Of a DNA stretch of 64,000 nucleotides, positions 44,175-54,964 are shown piece by piece. The notes beneath the pieces are model-generated. The model saw only the letters and a list, made by a program, of their open reading frames with translations. It was not told the origin of the DNA and did not search any database. How positions within the stretch are numbered: position 1 is the first letter of the stretch; every line of letters starts with the position of its first letter. Source of the stretch: Bos javanicus (taxonomy: Eukaryota; Chordata; Mammalia; Artiodactyla; Bovidae); the NCBI RefSeq assembly GCF_032452875.1, contig NC_083882.1, positions 33,100,001 to 33,164,000 of the forward strand. Direction: 5' to 3'. The translations under genes were made by a program, and so were the position numbers.

Positions 44175-44335
44175 TGTTTGACTTTTTGAGAAACTGCCAT
44201 ACTGTTTTCCATAGCAGCTGAACCATTTCACATTTCTACCAAAAGTGCGCATGGTTCCAATTTCTCCACATTCTTGCCAACACTTGTCATTTTTTTAAAG
44301 TAGCCATCCTAATGGATGTAGTGGTTCTATCTTCT

Positions 44336-44557
44336 CAGAGAGTTTGGGGGAAATATGCATGTGTCAACAATTTGTCTGGTACGCTGACTTGTTGTTAATT
44401 TCTAGTTTGCATACAGGAACTTCTTATGCTCACACAAATGTTGCTCTGGCTACATTTTCTATATAGGCGTCCTGTCCTTTCAAAGTCTTTTGGCTTCCAC
44501 TAATTTAGGAAATGTAAAGTTAATTTGGGCAATTCAAGAGACTTCGGGGGAAGGAAA
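44336..44557. other. No gene; unassigned spacer
   Basis: Between antisense and sense L1 blocks; nothing recognised. Confidence 0.4.
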
Positions 44558-45075
44558 CGAAATGTCCATCAATAGATGAATGGACAAAGTAAATGTGAGA
44601 TACACACACACACGGAATACAACTCAGCCACAAAAAAGAATGAAATTTCACCATTTACGACAACATGGATAGACCTAGAGGGTATTATACTAAGTGAAGT
44701 AAGACAAAGTAAATACCAGATGATCTCACTTACGTGAGTAATCCAAAAAACAAAAAATAAACAAAGAAAACAGAAAGAGACTCACAGATACAGAGAACTA
44801 TGATTTCCAGAGAAGAGAGGGGTTGGGGTACGGGTGAAATACTTGGAGGGGAATAAGAGGCACAAAGTTCTAGTCACAAAACAATTCATGAGAAAGTAAT
44901 ATACAGGATAGGGAATATAGTTAATAATATAAAAACTTTAAATGGTAACAAACGGTAACTAGACTTGGCATGGTGATCATATCACAATGTATGTAAATGT
45001 CAAATCACTGTGTTGTACACCTGAAATTAATGCAATGTTGTATGTCAACTCTATTTCATTGTTGTTTAAAAAAAT
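44558..45075 (+). mobile_element. L1 3' UTR
   Basis: 'aaatgtccatcaatagatg', 'cggaatacaactcagccac', 'acgacaacatggatagacc' and 'gttgtacacctgaaattaat' follow the L1 3' UTR in sense. A short CA run lies at 44583-44594. Confidence 0.88.
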
Positions 45076-45289
45076 AGTTTTTAGTCCTCTGATTCAAAGC
45101 AGTTTGTCTAGCTCTGTTAATCATGCCACCTACCATTTAAGTAAGTGAGGTAGAAAGGCTTTTTAGAAGCAAAAGAGTGAAACACTAGAACTCTGAGATA
45201 ACAGCCAGGGGATAGGTGTAAAGCAGATGCTTGCGTAGCAGCCTACATTTTTCTAAATCACTTTAACTGTTGATCTTCCCACCTGAAGG
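45076..45289. other. No gene; unassigned spacer
   Basis: Nothing recognised. Confidence 0.4.
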
Positions 45290-45425
45290 AATTCCTGCTT
45301 ACATTCCACTTTTCAGATGTGAAAACTGAGGCCCTGTGAAGTGAAATAATTGACTCAAAGTCACACAGCTGGAAGATTTCAGGGTCAGGACCCAAATCCC
45401 AGTCATGCCACTCCAATCCTGTTTT
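45290..45425 (-). mobile_element. MIR SINE (antisense)
   Basis: 'ccacttttcagatgtgaaa', 'gactcaaagtcacacagctg' and 'caggacccaaatcccagtc' are in antisense MIR order. Confidence 0.8.
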
Positions 45426-45810
45426 TAAACATGATATTACCTAATAATGACTGAGGTCTTCATTTCTGAAGCTGCAAAATTTTAAGGATCTAACTATAGG
45501 CAGGGGGTGGGGGATAATTTCTATCTGTCGTTCAATAGCTCCCCAAAGGCAGGCAGTGCATACAGCATGAAGCACTATCTCTTCCTGGGACCAGACTTGC
45601 CCAACTCTGGACAACTCATGTTGATGGATCCAGAATTAGACAAGAAACAGGTATCCTCCATCTGAGAAGCTTGGAGAAGTACTACTCAATAACCAAGTCT
45701 ACTGGACCACAGTCATCTTTTTTCCACCTAAAATGCTTTGTGGGCACTTTCCGATTACACAAGACAAAGTATGCCCGGTTGTTCAATTACATGAACCCTT
45801 TTTGCCGTGT
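45426..45810. other. No gene; unassigned sequence
   Basis: Nothing recognised. Confidence 0.4.
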
Positions 45811-46195
45811 GTAGCTGGCCCTGGGTATCCACAGGGTATCAGTTCCAGGAACCCCCACCTTCCCACAGGTACCAAAATCCACACATGGAGACTTCTGTGT
45901 TGGTCCAGTGGCTAAGACTCTGCACTCCCAACGCAGGGGGCATGGGTTTAATCCCTGGTAGGAGAACTAAGACCCTGCATGTAGCAACTAAGAGTTCACA
46001 TGCTGCAACTAAAGTGTCCTGCAGGCTGCAACTAAGACCCAGCACAGCCACACAACTGACTAAATAAATATTTTTTTTTTAAATCCACACGTTTAAGCCT
46101 TATGTACAATAAGGTGGTATAGCTGACCTTGGCAGACAATCCCTGGTTGGTTGAAACCAAGGATGCCGAACATGCGGATACAGAGGACCAACCAT
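45811..46195 (+). mobile_element. MER2-like Tigger-group element, interrupted by CHR
   Basis: The left end 'gtagctggccctgggtatcc' pairs with the right end 'gcggatacagaggacca' as inverted repeats. The interior is shortened ('ggttggttgaaaccaagg' remains), giving a small non-autonomous copy of about 190 nt without the SINE. Confidence 0.8.
45875..46090 (+). mobile_element. CHR-type SINE within MER2, perfect target duplication
   Basis: Short-form CHR (45885-46080) ending in a T-rich/A-rich tail, flanked by an exact 10-nt duplication aaatccacac (45875-45884 and 46081-46090). Confidence 0.9.
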
Positions 46196-46595
46196 ATACT
46201 TCTCCCCTCAGGGCAGATTTCCTCCTCTTTAAGCTTCCCATGGATATTGTGAACTTTGAAGACTGTTGGTAAAATAAAATCTAGTGTTGGGTACATAACA
46301 GATGCTCAAGAAATTGAGACCCAGCTACACCATCCCCTGGGAGTGACCTTCCCTTCCCAGCAAGGACAAGTGGCTGAAGGCCATGGCAAGGCATCTGAAG
46401 GAGAACACAACTAAAGAACTTAAGAGGATTACACCTCTCCTCATCCTCCACTGCTCCCACAGCTTGCTTCATGCTTCTGCTTCTCCATACCTGTTTTGTT
46501 AGTCTGTGCTTCCCTTTACAGGCACCATCTATTCAGCTAGACTGAACATGTTCTTAGGGAAATGGCCCTGCCCTCCACTGCATTTTGCAGCCCTG
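46196..46595. other. No gene; unassigned sequence
   Basis: A piece near 46270-46310 resembles an L2 or MIR 3' tail; otherwise nothing recognised. Confidence 0.4.
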
Positions 46596-46817
46596 TGATG
46601 GTGGACTTGGGGCTTCCCAGGCTCAGTGGTAAAGAATCTGCCTGCAATGCAGGTGATGTAGGGGGTGTGGGTTCAATCCCTGGGCCAGGAAGAACCCCTC
46701 GAGAAGAAAATGGCAATCCACTCCAGTATTCTTGCCTGGTTCTGGCGGGCTACAGTCCATGGGGTTGCAAAACGTTGGACACAAATGAGCACGCATGCAT
46801 GCCATGATGGTGGATTT
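46596..46817 (+). mobile_element. Bov-tA SINE with target duplication
   Basis: Sense copy (46609-46804) with a small internal deletion after 'attcttgcctgg'. The 13-nt duplication (46596-46608 and 46805-46817) has one mismatch. Confidence 0.92.
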
Positions 46818-47381
46818 ACATTTCTCTATCCAGAGAATACTCAATGAGAAAGCATTGGCTCGGTCAGAAACAAGCCCTTGAGTTCTCTAGGGGGATCTTG
46901 ATGACACAATGCCAAGGGTAACCCCAGGAGCTTCAGGGTCCAGATAATCCATTAGTATAAACAGCCAAGCTGGTGCTGTTCAGAAGGGCCAAGAAAAACA
47001 AACTCATGACAATCCTATGGCCTGCCTGTATGTATGCCTTCCCTCATTTGTCTATACCTACCAGACCCATGGTCTGAGAATAACTCAAACTATCCATTCT
47101 TCCCTTCATAGAAGATTCCTCCCATGCTAGGAGCCTGCATTTGAAGGCCCTCAGAGATAACTAGATGTTACCCAACAGCACTGGTCCTCTTAGACAATGA
47201 CCTCCCTCCAGCCTGTCCCTGAACAGAGACCAAGGAGACCCCTGCTCTTATCTCAGTTATCTCCTTGGGCCATTCAGCACAGTTTGAGTTTTTAGTCAAT
47301 ATGCCTAACTCATCTGATGATGCTAACTCACCATCACAACCATCCTGAAGATCTAGGAGTTGAGCTAAGAGCTGATTGAAA
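46818..47381. other. No gene; unassigned sequence
   Basis: No repeat or gene recognised. Confidence 0.4.
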
Positions 47382-47560
47382 GTGAAAGGGCTAGTTGTTC
47401 AGTTCTATCTGACTCTTTGCAACTCCATGGACTGCAGCCCGTGGAATTTTCCAAGTGAGAATACTGGAGTGGGTTGCCATTTCCTTCTCCCGGGGATCTT
47501 TCCAACCCAGGTCTCCTGCACTGCAAGCAGATTTTTTACCTTCTGAGCCACCAGGGATTG
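47382..47560 (-). mobile_element. Bov-tA SINE (antisense), internally shortened
   Basis: Antisense copy from 'gttgttcagttctatctg' to 'ttctgagccaccaggg', lacking about 25 nt around the 'ctcctctgtcc' segment. Confidence 0.88.
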
Positions 47561-47654
47561 GGAATCCCAATCAGAAGAGCTGACTCTTAGCTTGGGTAAA
47601 ACAGAACACAAACAACGAGAGCATGCATCAAAACATGTTCAAAACACTGGAAGG
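47561..47654. other. No gene; short spacer
   Basis: Nothing recognised. Confidence 0.4.
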
Positions 47655-47768
47655 TTTACTCTGCAAGAAGCATCATCTCATATAATCCTCATGGCCAACC
47701 CTGTGCTAGATACCCCCAATCTACATACAAGGAAACAGAGACACAAAGAAACTCAGAAAAGTCTGTGC
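47655..47768 (-). mobile_element. MIR SINE (antisense), cut by CHR
   Basis: 'catctcatataatcctcatg', 'ctacatacaaggaaacag' and 'agacacaaagaaactcag' follow antisense MIR order and stop where the CHR piece begins; remnants may continue after 47945. Confidence 0.65.
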
Positions 47769-47945
47769 ACACTAAGCCCATGTGACACAAACTAAGCCCA
47801 TGCACCTCAACTACTAAGCCCTAGAGTCTGTGCTCCACAGTGTGCCACCGCAACGAGAAGCCCGTGAACCGCAACTAGAGGAAGCCCCACAAGCAACAAA
47901 AACCCAGCACAGACAAAAATTTAAAAAAAGGATAATTTTAAAAGG
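47769..47945 (+). mobile_element. CHR-type SINE, 3' half
   Basis: 'cctagagtctgtgctccac', 'caacgagaagcccgtgaacc' and an A-rich tail; the tRNA-like head is missing (5' truncation). Confidence 0.8.
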
Positions 47946-48370
47946 CCATGTGCTTTGTCGTTACTCCATATGGCATATACCTAGAGGTCCCACAGTCAGG
48001 ATTCAAAACTAGCTCCCCAATGCCCTGAGTGTGACTGTGGGTGATGTACATAACTTTTCCAGCCTGAATTTTCTCCTTCACCACGGGACTAACAAGAAAG
48101 TTCCTGGCACTACCACTCATCTTACATTCATGAATCATGGAACCCCTCCTATTGTATTATCCCTACACATCAGGAAGCCCAGAGGGTCCCATCTGTATTC
48201 AGGAGGGTCTAGAACTTCAGATCCTGAGTTGGGCAACCTGAACTCCCATCCTCTTCCTGACCTCAGGGAGCAAGTCATTCAATCTTTTGATGTTCATCCT
48301 TTGTCATAGGAAAATGTCAACACTGGCCTGATCTCTTGCAATGAGCAGTGTTGAAGGTAAGATAAAGGGA
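47946..48370 (+). mobile_element. Possible MIR-type relics
   Basis: Two blocks, 48025-48100 ('acataacttttccagcctg') and 48205-48370 ('cagggagcaagtcattcaat'), loosely follow MIR/MIR3 order in sense. Weak. Confidence 0.35.
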
Positions 48371-48665
48371 AAGAGGCAAAACATCCCTGAAAGATTTGCA
48401 AGCACTTCTCCAAGTTAAGAAACCATCCTATAAGGGATTTAGTTAAGAGAAATTGTTGCACAAAATAACTACCATCATCTAAAATGTCAAAGTGAGTGGG
48501 AAAACTGACTCCAAGATACAGAAACTCAGCCCAGACTGCTCTTGATTATTGCATAGGTAGAGTCCTGAACTGGAGCTTGACGGCTCTGGCTGCTGGTTCT
48601 AACTCGGCCACTGCTCTGGATGAGCCACTAGGCTTCACTGTGAAATAAGGATATGATGCTTGCCT
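48371..48665 (+). mobile_element. MIR SINE relic
   Basis: The block 48555-48665 has 'tcctgaactggagcttgac', 'gttctaactcggccactgc' and 'tgagccactaggcttcac', like a diverged MIR in sense. The preceding 180 nt are unassigned. Confidence 0.45.
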
Positions 48666-51600
48666 TCCCCAAGCCCAGAAGGTAGGGTGTGGGCAGGATA
48701 CAGAAACATTCATAGCATTTGAGACCAGAAAACCTCTAGAAAGTCAATTATATGCATTTTTTTCAATGTGATGTCAGACTTTCTTTTTTCCTCCCACTCA
48801 CTTTCCCTTGTCACAGTCTAAATTTTATCCAGATGTGAACATGAAGAGGCCTGTTTTTGTTTGTTCTCTGCCTCTATGCATACCCTTTCATTTTCCTTTG
48901 TGCCTCAATAGGTTTCCATACCATTCTTTAGAACACAGGCCATGACAAGAGGAACAACGTTGCAGAGGGATGCAGGGGAGTCAGGAAAAAAAAGAGGTAT
49001 AGAATGCTCCAGAATGTGTGTTTCCTCTCTCTTAACACAGACAGAGGCAAGACAGTGAGAGGGTCCTTGAGTCCAGACGAATGCCATCAGCCATGCAAAG
49101 CCTCCCAGGCAGCACTGTCCCAGAGCCCACAGTGCAAGTGGCGTGCACACGTACACACACACACACTTTCATGGAAAACTGTGCTCTCCCATCCCAGAAA
49201 GGATTTGTTGTTTCAATTAAACCCATCAAGATCTACACCACATGTTAGGAAAGAAAGGAAAAACCAAATCAAGCCTGAATTACTTTGGCCATCTCCTTGG
49301 GGATCGATCTATATCAAATAAACCACCATCTATGCATTGGAGAGGCTTTTACTTATGAAAAACAGAGGCAGGTGCAGAATGGCAGCAATGGTACTAAATC
49401 GAAACCCCGAGAGCAGAAGAAAGTGGATTGAGATGCATCCACTTAGCTCCTCTACTTATGTCGAAATAGCAGGATGGGGAGCGAGCAGATCACGGCCCTG
49501 GTGGGGTCTGGCTTCTTCGTCCTCGTCTCCCTGAGGTCCCTTCCCTCCGAGTTTGCTCACTGTTTCAGCTGCCCAGTGAGAACAGATGGACAGAAGTTAA
49601 AAGAACAAGGTCAGCCCCTCAACTAAAGTCTTATTTCACATGCTGCCCCACCTCTATCATCCCTTCCTGGGACATAAAGATGGAGAATGAAGGGCAGAGG
49701 TGTGAATGCATTTGATTTCCTATGAAACTGTGGTCTTTTCATTTACATCCCCTGAATAGCTGGCTAGTCTGATTTACACATTGATAATATGTGATGCTTT
49801 GTATTCCAGCAAATATTTAATCCCTGACTGATCAATAATCCCTGTCTGGCTGTTCTTTTTTTGAAAAGAAATAAATCCCCTTTTTACTCTTAAAATTCTT
49901 GAATAAAATTAAGCTGCTTTAGCCCAGGATGCACTGTTCCTACGTGAAGCCATGTGGTTTCATAACCTCAGTCCTCGGATGTTTTAAAGGGGCTGCCTTT
50001 GCCAACTTGCTATTTCTGAGATCCCAGCAGCTTTCTAATCTGACTTTTCTGTGTCATCCGTTGATATTCAAGTCTGATCTTCCCTTTTTTAATTAAGAAA
50101 GTAAAATTATTAACCAAAATCAGTGAGTATATAGCAGGCAATATTTTTGCATTTACTTCTTATTTTCACCAAGAAGGTCTTGATTTTAATTCCTTCATTA
50201 CAAACCTGTTTCTGCCTTTCTAAATACTCTTTCCCTCCAAAACTATATTTTAAAAGAAAAAAAGTTCCACTCCTACACTAATTCTAAAATAAAATCTGTA
50301 CTCCTTTCCCCTTTTCTCAGCATTAGAGTTGAACATTACAAAAAATGCACATTAAACATAGAAAGAGGTGGCTCTCCTCTCTCTAAAGGGCTCCCAGTGC
50401 AGCCTCAAAGCCCACCAAAAGTTCCAAAAACAACAGCAACGGAAAACAAACTCTCTTTCATCTTTGGCAGCAACAAAAGCAATAACTTTCACCAAACCAA
50501 CCCACGCCAAGCATTAATATAATACAGAACACATCCACATTCAGACCATTATGGCTACATCAGCTTACCACAATATTTGTTTGAAAAACACATAATTTGC
50601 GGTAGAGAGAGAGAACCTCTAATACAAAAAAGAGGTTCTTTCAAATGCAAATGAACCAAAAGACATATCTTCCCTGTGTTTGGAAAATCGCTCCAACATA
50701 TGAAAAACATACTTTTTGTGTGGAAAAAAAATTTTTTTGATGTACACCCACTTAGTTGAAAAGGCAATTAAATTTGCTGTAGATTACCTTAACAGTTGAG
50801 AAAAGTTTAACTTCTGGCTCCAGAAGTCCTAAGGACTTTATTAGCAGACCTAAGTAGTCTTCTGTTCCCAGGTAGCAAAGTTTCTTTTCTTCTCCACTGA
50901 AATGCTCGTGTGAACACTGAAGGACATTGTATTACTGAACTGATCGGAAAAAGATATTGTTTCCAATCCTCTGGCAGGAAGAAAAGAGAGAGAGAAAAGA
51001 AAGAGAAAGAAAGAAAGGGAAGAGAGAGAGAAAAGCAGGGCAAAATGCAGTCTAATCGAGCATTCTTCCTCGTGGAAAAAAAAAAAAGTAAATCCAGGAT
51101 TCTGGACCGGGTTCAAACATAGCTTGACAGGCTACAGGAGAATTTACACTGAGCATGCTTAGCCCCGCACGGCTTGCATGAGACACACTTAATGAATATT
51201 ACTTCCTTCCCACTGGCTATTCCTGCTGGAAGTCCACACCCACTCCGCTTTCAGAAGTCAGGAATTTAGCTCCAGCCAAAGTCCAGAAAACACGCTTATG
51301 CGGAGACAAGGCCTCACCGATCCATAAACTTTCAGGTTATAACCTGCAGGTCAGTTTGACAAATAGAACATGAAGGTGAATTTTTTTTTCTGCCCTTGGT
51401 TGTGTTCCCAGCTTTGTGCCTGTCCTAAACTGCAGTTCCCCTGGAGAAGAGAGAAATTGCTTTTTTTCTAAAGAACACCACGTCTTAAACGCCAGTGTAA
51501 AGGCCTTTCCAGATGAAGCTTCCAAACCCAGATTAGAATAAAGGTCATCTGTATATGAGAACACACTGTGACAATGCTTGGACTTTCAGGAATTTTTTTT

Positions 51601-52495
51601 TTTTTTAATTTCTGCCCCAAATGTATTCTTTCTGATAACTTATACATCATGTCTTTCTAAAATGCTGTACACCAGTAGACAGTGTTAAAATATGCTCAAA
51701 ATTCAGATTTAATCTGTCCTGCTGCCCAGGTCATACTTTGAAAAAAAAAAAAAAGGTTTTAATTTCAAACAATGCTTTCCCTTTCTCTAAATCCCTTTGT
51801 CATGTTTAATGATAGGAGGCCTGAGATTCTGAAAAAATGTAAAAATGGACTATTTCTCTGATAGTCCAAGAAGGCAGTATTTTTACCCTGCAAATGAAAA
51901 GGGTTGAAGAGAAAGAACTTAATATAGACAGCATAGTAATGAAAGGTAATGAATAAATAAATTTTATATTTAAAGTAATCATAATAACAAAATATCTTTT
52001 GTTTTTCTTCTGACATTTTCAGGGTACCATTCATGGGTTTCTGTGCTTTAATTAGAAATATGATTAAATACTCATTTGGAATTAAAGTACTTATTTGCCT
52101 AGACACACACACATACACACCAATTTGTGTTTGAAAAGAAATGACGTCACAGAGGATGAAAAGCAACAGAAATTTCCTAAGTGTACAGGGAAATATGATG
52201 CACCCAGCCTCTAATACAAAGCCTGCCTAACTAGCATTGATTTCATGGATTAACACAGGGGCTTCTGTATACCTTACAAGTAAACCCATTGCATCTTCAT
52301 ACCTGTAACATTTTTAGCAGCTACTGAACGGCTAGGACGTATTTCCTTACATAAGAGCCTTGCAGCATAAACTGTCTCCTTGCCTGCTGTTGAATGAATA
52401 AAATTTCCTCAGACACATTTTGCTTCCTGTAATTATGAAGTCTGGAGTGAGTACAGACTCACTATGAGGGATGATGGGGGTGTTTTATTTGTTTT
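48666..52495. other. Repeat-poor interval, no gene recognised, 3.8 kb
   Basis: By eye it holds no Bov-A, CHR, BovB, L1, L2 or MIR copy, only simple repeats: (CA)n near 49148-49164, a 60-nt purine tract, and A/T runs at 51075-51086, 51592-51606 and 51740-51753. Frames of 60-133 codons occur on both strands, but none shows a domain or splice context; the 133-codon antisense frame (51765-52166) is AT-rich. The interval could hold conserved regulatory DNA; that is inference. Confidence 0.5.
50976..51035 (+). repeat. 60-nt uninterrupted purine tract
   Basis: (GA)/(GAAA) repeats with no pyrimidine for 60 nt. A 19-nt perfect mirror repeat (50981-50999) is contained in it, a geometry compatible with triplex formation. 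Confidence 0.85.
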
Positions 52496-52588
52496 AGGCT
52501 TTGCCTAAGGGAAAAATAAGATTTAGCCCCCTGTTGCAAGTGTGTTTATCTGTCCCCTGTTACAGAGCAAACTAAGTTTGCAGCATGG
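52496..52588 (+). repeat. Source copy of a 93-nt local duplication
   Basis: Single-copy sequence immediately 5' of a Bov-tA. It matches 52975-53066, which lies inside a CHR SINE, at roughly 88% identity. Confidence 0.85.
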
Positions 52589-52806
52589 ACTTCCCTGCTG
52601 GCTCGATGGTAAAGAATCTGCCTGCAAGGCAGGAGACGTGGGTTCGATCTCTGTGTCGGGAAGATCCCCCTGGAAAAGGAAATGGAAACCCACTCCAGTA
52701 TTCTTGCCTGGGAAATCACATGGACAGAGGAGCCTGGCGGGCTACAGTCCATGTGGTCACAAAGAGTCAGACATGACTTAGCGACCAAACAGCAAAGTTC
52801 GCAGCA
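52574..52806 (+). mobile_element. Bov-tA SINE with target duplication
   Basis: Sense copy (52586-52794) with a 12-nt duplication (52574-52585 and 52795-52806, one mismatch). The frames of 63-97 codons here are SINE-derived. Confidence 0.92.
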
Positions 52807-52850
52807 GTTAGATGAAGCCCAGGAGAAATGGAATTTCAAAATATGTAATA

Positions 52851-53265
52851 GGGCTTCCGTGGTGGCTCAGTGGTAAAGAATCTGCCTGCCAATGCAGGAG
52901 ACATGGGTTTGATCCCTCATCCAGGAAGACTCCACATGCTGTGGAGCAACTAAGCCTGTGAGCCACAACTGTTGAGGCTTTGCCCAAGGGAAAAATAAGG
53001 TTTAGCCCCCTGCTCCAAGTGTGTTTACTTGTCCTGGTACAGAGAAAACTAAGTTTCCAGCACAGGCTGCCACGTTGAGCCTGTGCTCTAGAGCCTACGA
53101 GCCACAACATGCCACTTGTGAAGCCTGCACACCCCAGAGCCTCTGCCGCAACGAGAAGCCCACACGCCGCAGCTAGAGAGGAGCCCCTGCTCTCCTAACT
53201 AGAGAAGAGCCAGTGTAGCAACAAAGACTCAGCGCAGATAAAAATAAATAATTTTTTAAATAAAA
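52851..53265 (+). mobile_element. CHR-type SINE containing a foreign 100-nt block
   Basis: Sense CHR with the head 'gggcttccgtggtggctcag' and the A-rich tail near 53240-53265. Between 52977 and 53079 about 100 nt of non-CHR sequence are inserted; the CHR text resumes exactly ('ttgagcctgtgctctagagc'). A 6-nt repeat gttgag (52971-52976 and 53074-53079) flanks the block. Confidence 0.88.
52975..53066 (+). repeat. Inserted copy of the 93-nt local duplication
   Basis: It matches 52496-52588, including 'aagggaaaaataag' and 'tttagccccctg' in full. It sits inside the CHR SINE. Confidence 0.85.
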
Positions 53266-53584
53266 AAGATGAAATAATCTCATCGCCTGCCATACAGTAA
53301 AATAGGAAGGACACTCGTTCATTTAACTGAAAGAGATAAGACTAGTGATCAGAGAGGCCCCACAACACAGAGATGAGGGACCCTCGATCAAGGCTGGTGC
53401 TCTGACCTTAGACAGCCAGGCCTCCCTGCCATCATGGTACAGTGGGTTTGTTTGTTTGTCTCTTCTCATGAGAATGAGCACTCATCTTGAATTTAAGGGT
53501 GCTGTTGGTGGAAACAATCATGCCTTTTTCAGCTCGAATTTTAAGACAATTTTATGCAAAGCTATGATGGTTTTTACAATGACA
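53266..53584. other. No gene; unassigned sequence
   Basis: No repeat recognised; the 85-codon frame at 53345 is unsupported. Confidence 0.4.
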
Positions 53585-53790
53585 GCACACTCATCCATTT
53601 AATTGAAAGAACATTTAGTGAGCCCTTACTCTGACACTCATCTGGGCCCTAGAAATTGGGTAGTGGCTGAGATGGACATGGTTCCTCCCCTGGGGGAGCT
53701 CATCGTGAAAGTACAAATAAATAACCATGTAAACAAATATGAACGTGAGCAAAGGGAAGGAATCAAAGGGAAATGACGAGAAAGAATAAG
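53585..53790 (-). mobile_element. L2 3' end (antisense)
   Basis: 'aacatttagtgagcccttac', 'cactcatctgggccctag', 'gacatggttcctcccctg' and 'aataaataaccatgtaaac' follow the antisense L2 3' UTR. Confidence 0.7.
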
Positions 53791-54321
53791 CTACGAAAAC
53801 CATGGTGGGTGGGTGGGTGTGGGTGTGTCAGGGCTTGAAGCCACAAAACCAGGAAAATGTGAGGCATATTTGGAAAACTAATTATTTGCCAATCTAATGT
53901 GTGTTAAAAAAGAAGGGTGGTACCTTTAGCAGAAATCAGGAAATCTGGAGAAAGAAAATCATGTCTAATATATGGTTAGCTCAAATATTTACTGGATTGA
54001 GTATGTTGAGTTTAAGGGTTATAAGGATATCCAGCCTACACTATTATTTTATTCAGAACTATGAGTAACTATTAGTAGAAACCTGATTACAGTTTCTTAA
54101 GTACCCACAGGTTTGTTTTTCCTCTCATTTAAAAGAAATTCAGAGGTTGACAGTCCGAAACTTGGCCACTCAAGTCTTTGTAATTTTTTGGTCTATCATC
54201 CTTAATGCACACTGTTCCTGCTTTGGTTTGCTTTATAGTCCAACGTGGCTGCTGGAACTCCAACCATCACATCTGCTTTCCAGAATTTAGAAAGAAGCAC
54301 AGGTGAAGTAAAAAGTAAAAA
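53791..54321. other. No gene; unassigned sequence
   Basis: A short GGGT run at 53806-53822. Nothing else recognised. Confidence 0.4.
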
Positions 54322-54764
54322 TGACTACTGTAACAAACTACCTCAAATTTAGTGACTTAAAAAATATAAACACATTACCAAGTTTTATAAGCTAAAAATC
54401 TGACTTGGTCTCTTTCGGATATCATTAAAGTGTCAGAAGGGCAGCATTTCCTTCTAGCCTATAGGAGGGAACCTATTTCCTTGTCTTTTCCATCTTCTGG
54501 AGGCCACTGCATTCCTTGGTTTGGGGCCCCTTCCTCTACTGGGGTTGAGTCCTTCTTATGTTGCATTACTCTGAATTCTTCCCTCTCTTTTACTTTTTGG
54601 GATCCATGAAATTACATTGGGTGTACCTGGATAATCTAGGATGGAGCTGATAAGCAACACTCTATCTGCAACTTTAATCCTTCTTTTCCATGTAAGGTAA
54701 TATATTTAAAGGCCCAGGGATTAGGACCTGGACATCTTTGGGGAACATAAGCCTGCTTTCTACA
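54322..54764 (-). mobile_element. MLT1-type MaLR solo LTR (antisense)
   Basis: In antisense it shows 'tgactactgtaacaaactac', 'tccatcttctggaggccac', 'gcattccttggtttggggcc', 'acctggataatctaggatgg' and 'ggattaggacctggacatc' in the order of a reversed MLT1 LTR, ending 'tttctaca'. No internal MaLR sequence adjoins it. Confidence 0.75.
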
Positions 54765-54964
54765 CTTGCCTTCAGTTGATTTACCTATCTTCAGCTGATT
54801 TACCTATCTCAATATAGATTTCTCAAAAGCTTTATCCAGTGTCTCTCTCTCACACCAGTGGTCCCTTCTTTGACAATATTGCAGCCTTTCCTAAGGAATG
54901 AGGAAGGCTAGATGTTGGATAGGCAATCAGCAGCTTCTGACACAAATATCTAGCATTTGAAGCC
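54765..54964. other. No gene; unassigned spacer
   Basis: A small tandem duplication 'ttgatttacctatctt' / 'ctgatttacctatctc' lies at 54777-54810. Otherwise nothing recognised. Confidence 0.45.

Larger units (their letters stand above)
40497..44335 (-). mobile_element. L1 3' UTR (antisense), split by Tigger1 and a SINE
   Basis: The left part (40497-40746) has 'gtgcaaccatcaccacaatc' and 'ggcaaccaccattctacttt'. The right part (43645-44335) resumes without a gap with 'tttgtctttctatgtctg', 'gcataatgtcttcaaggttc', 'tccattcatctgttgatgg' and 'tactgttttccatagcagc'. The L1 text is continuous across the Tigger1 insertion. Confidence 0.9.
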
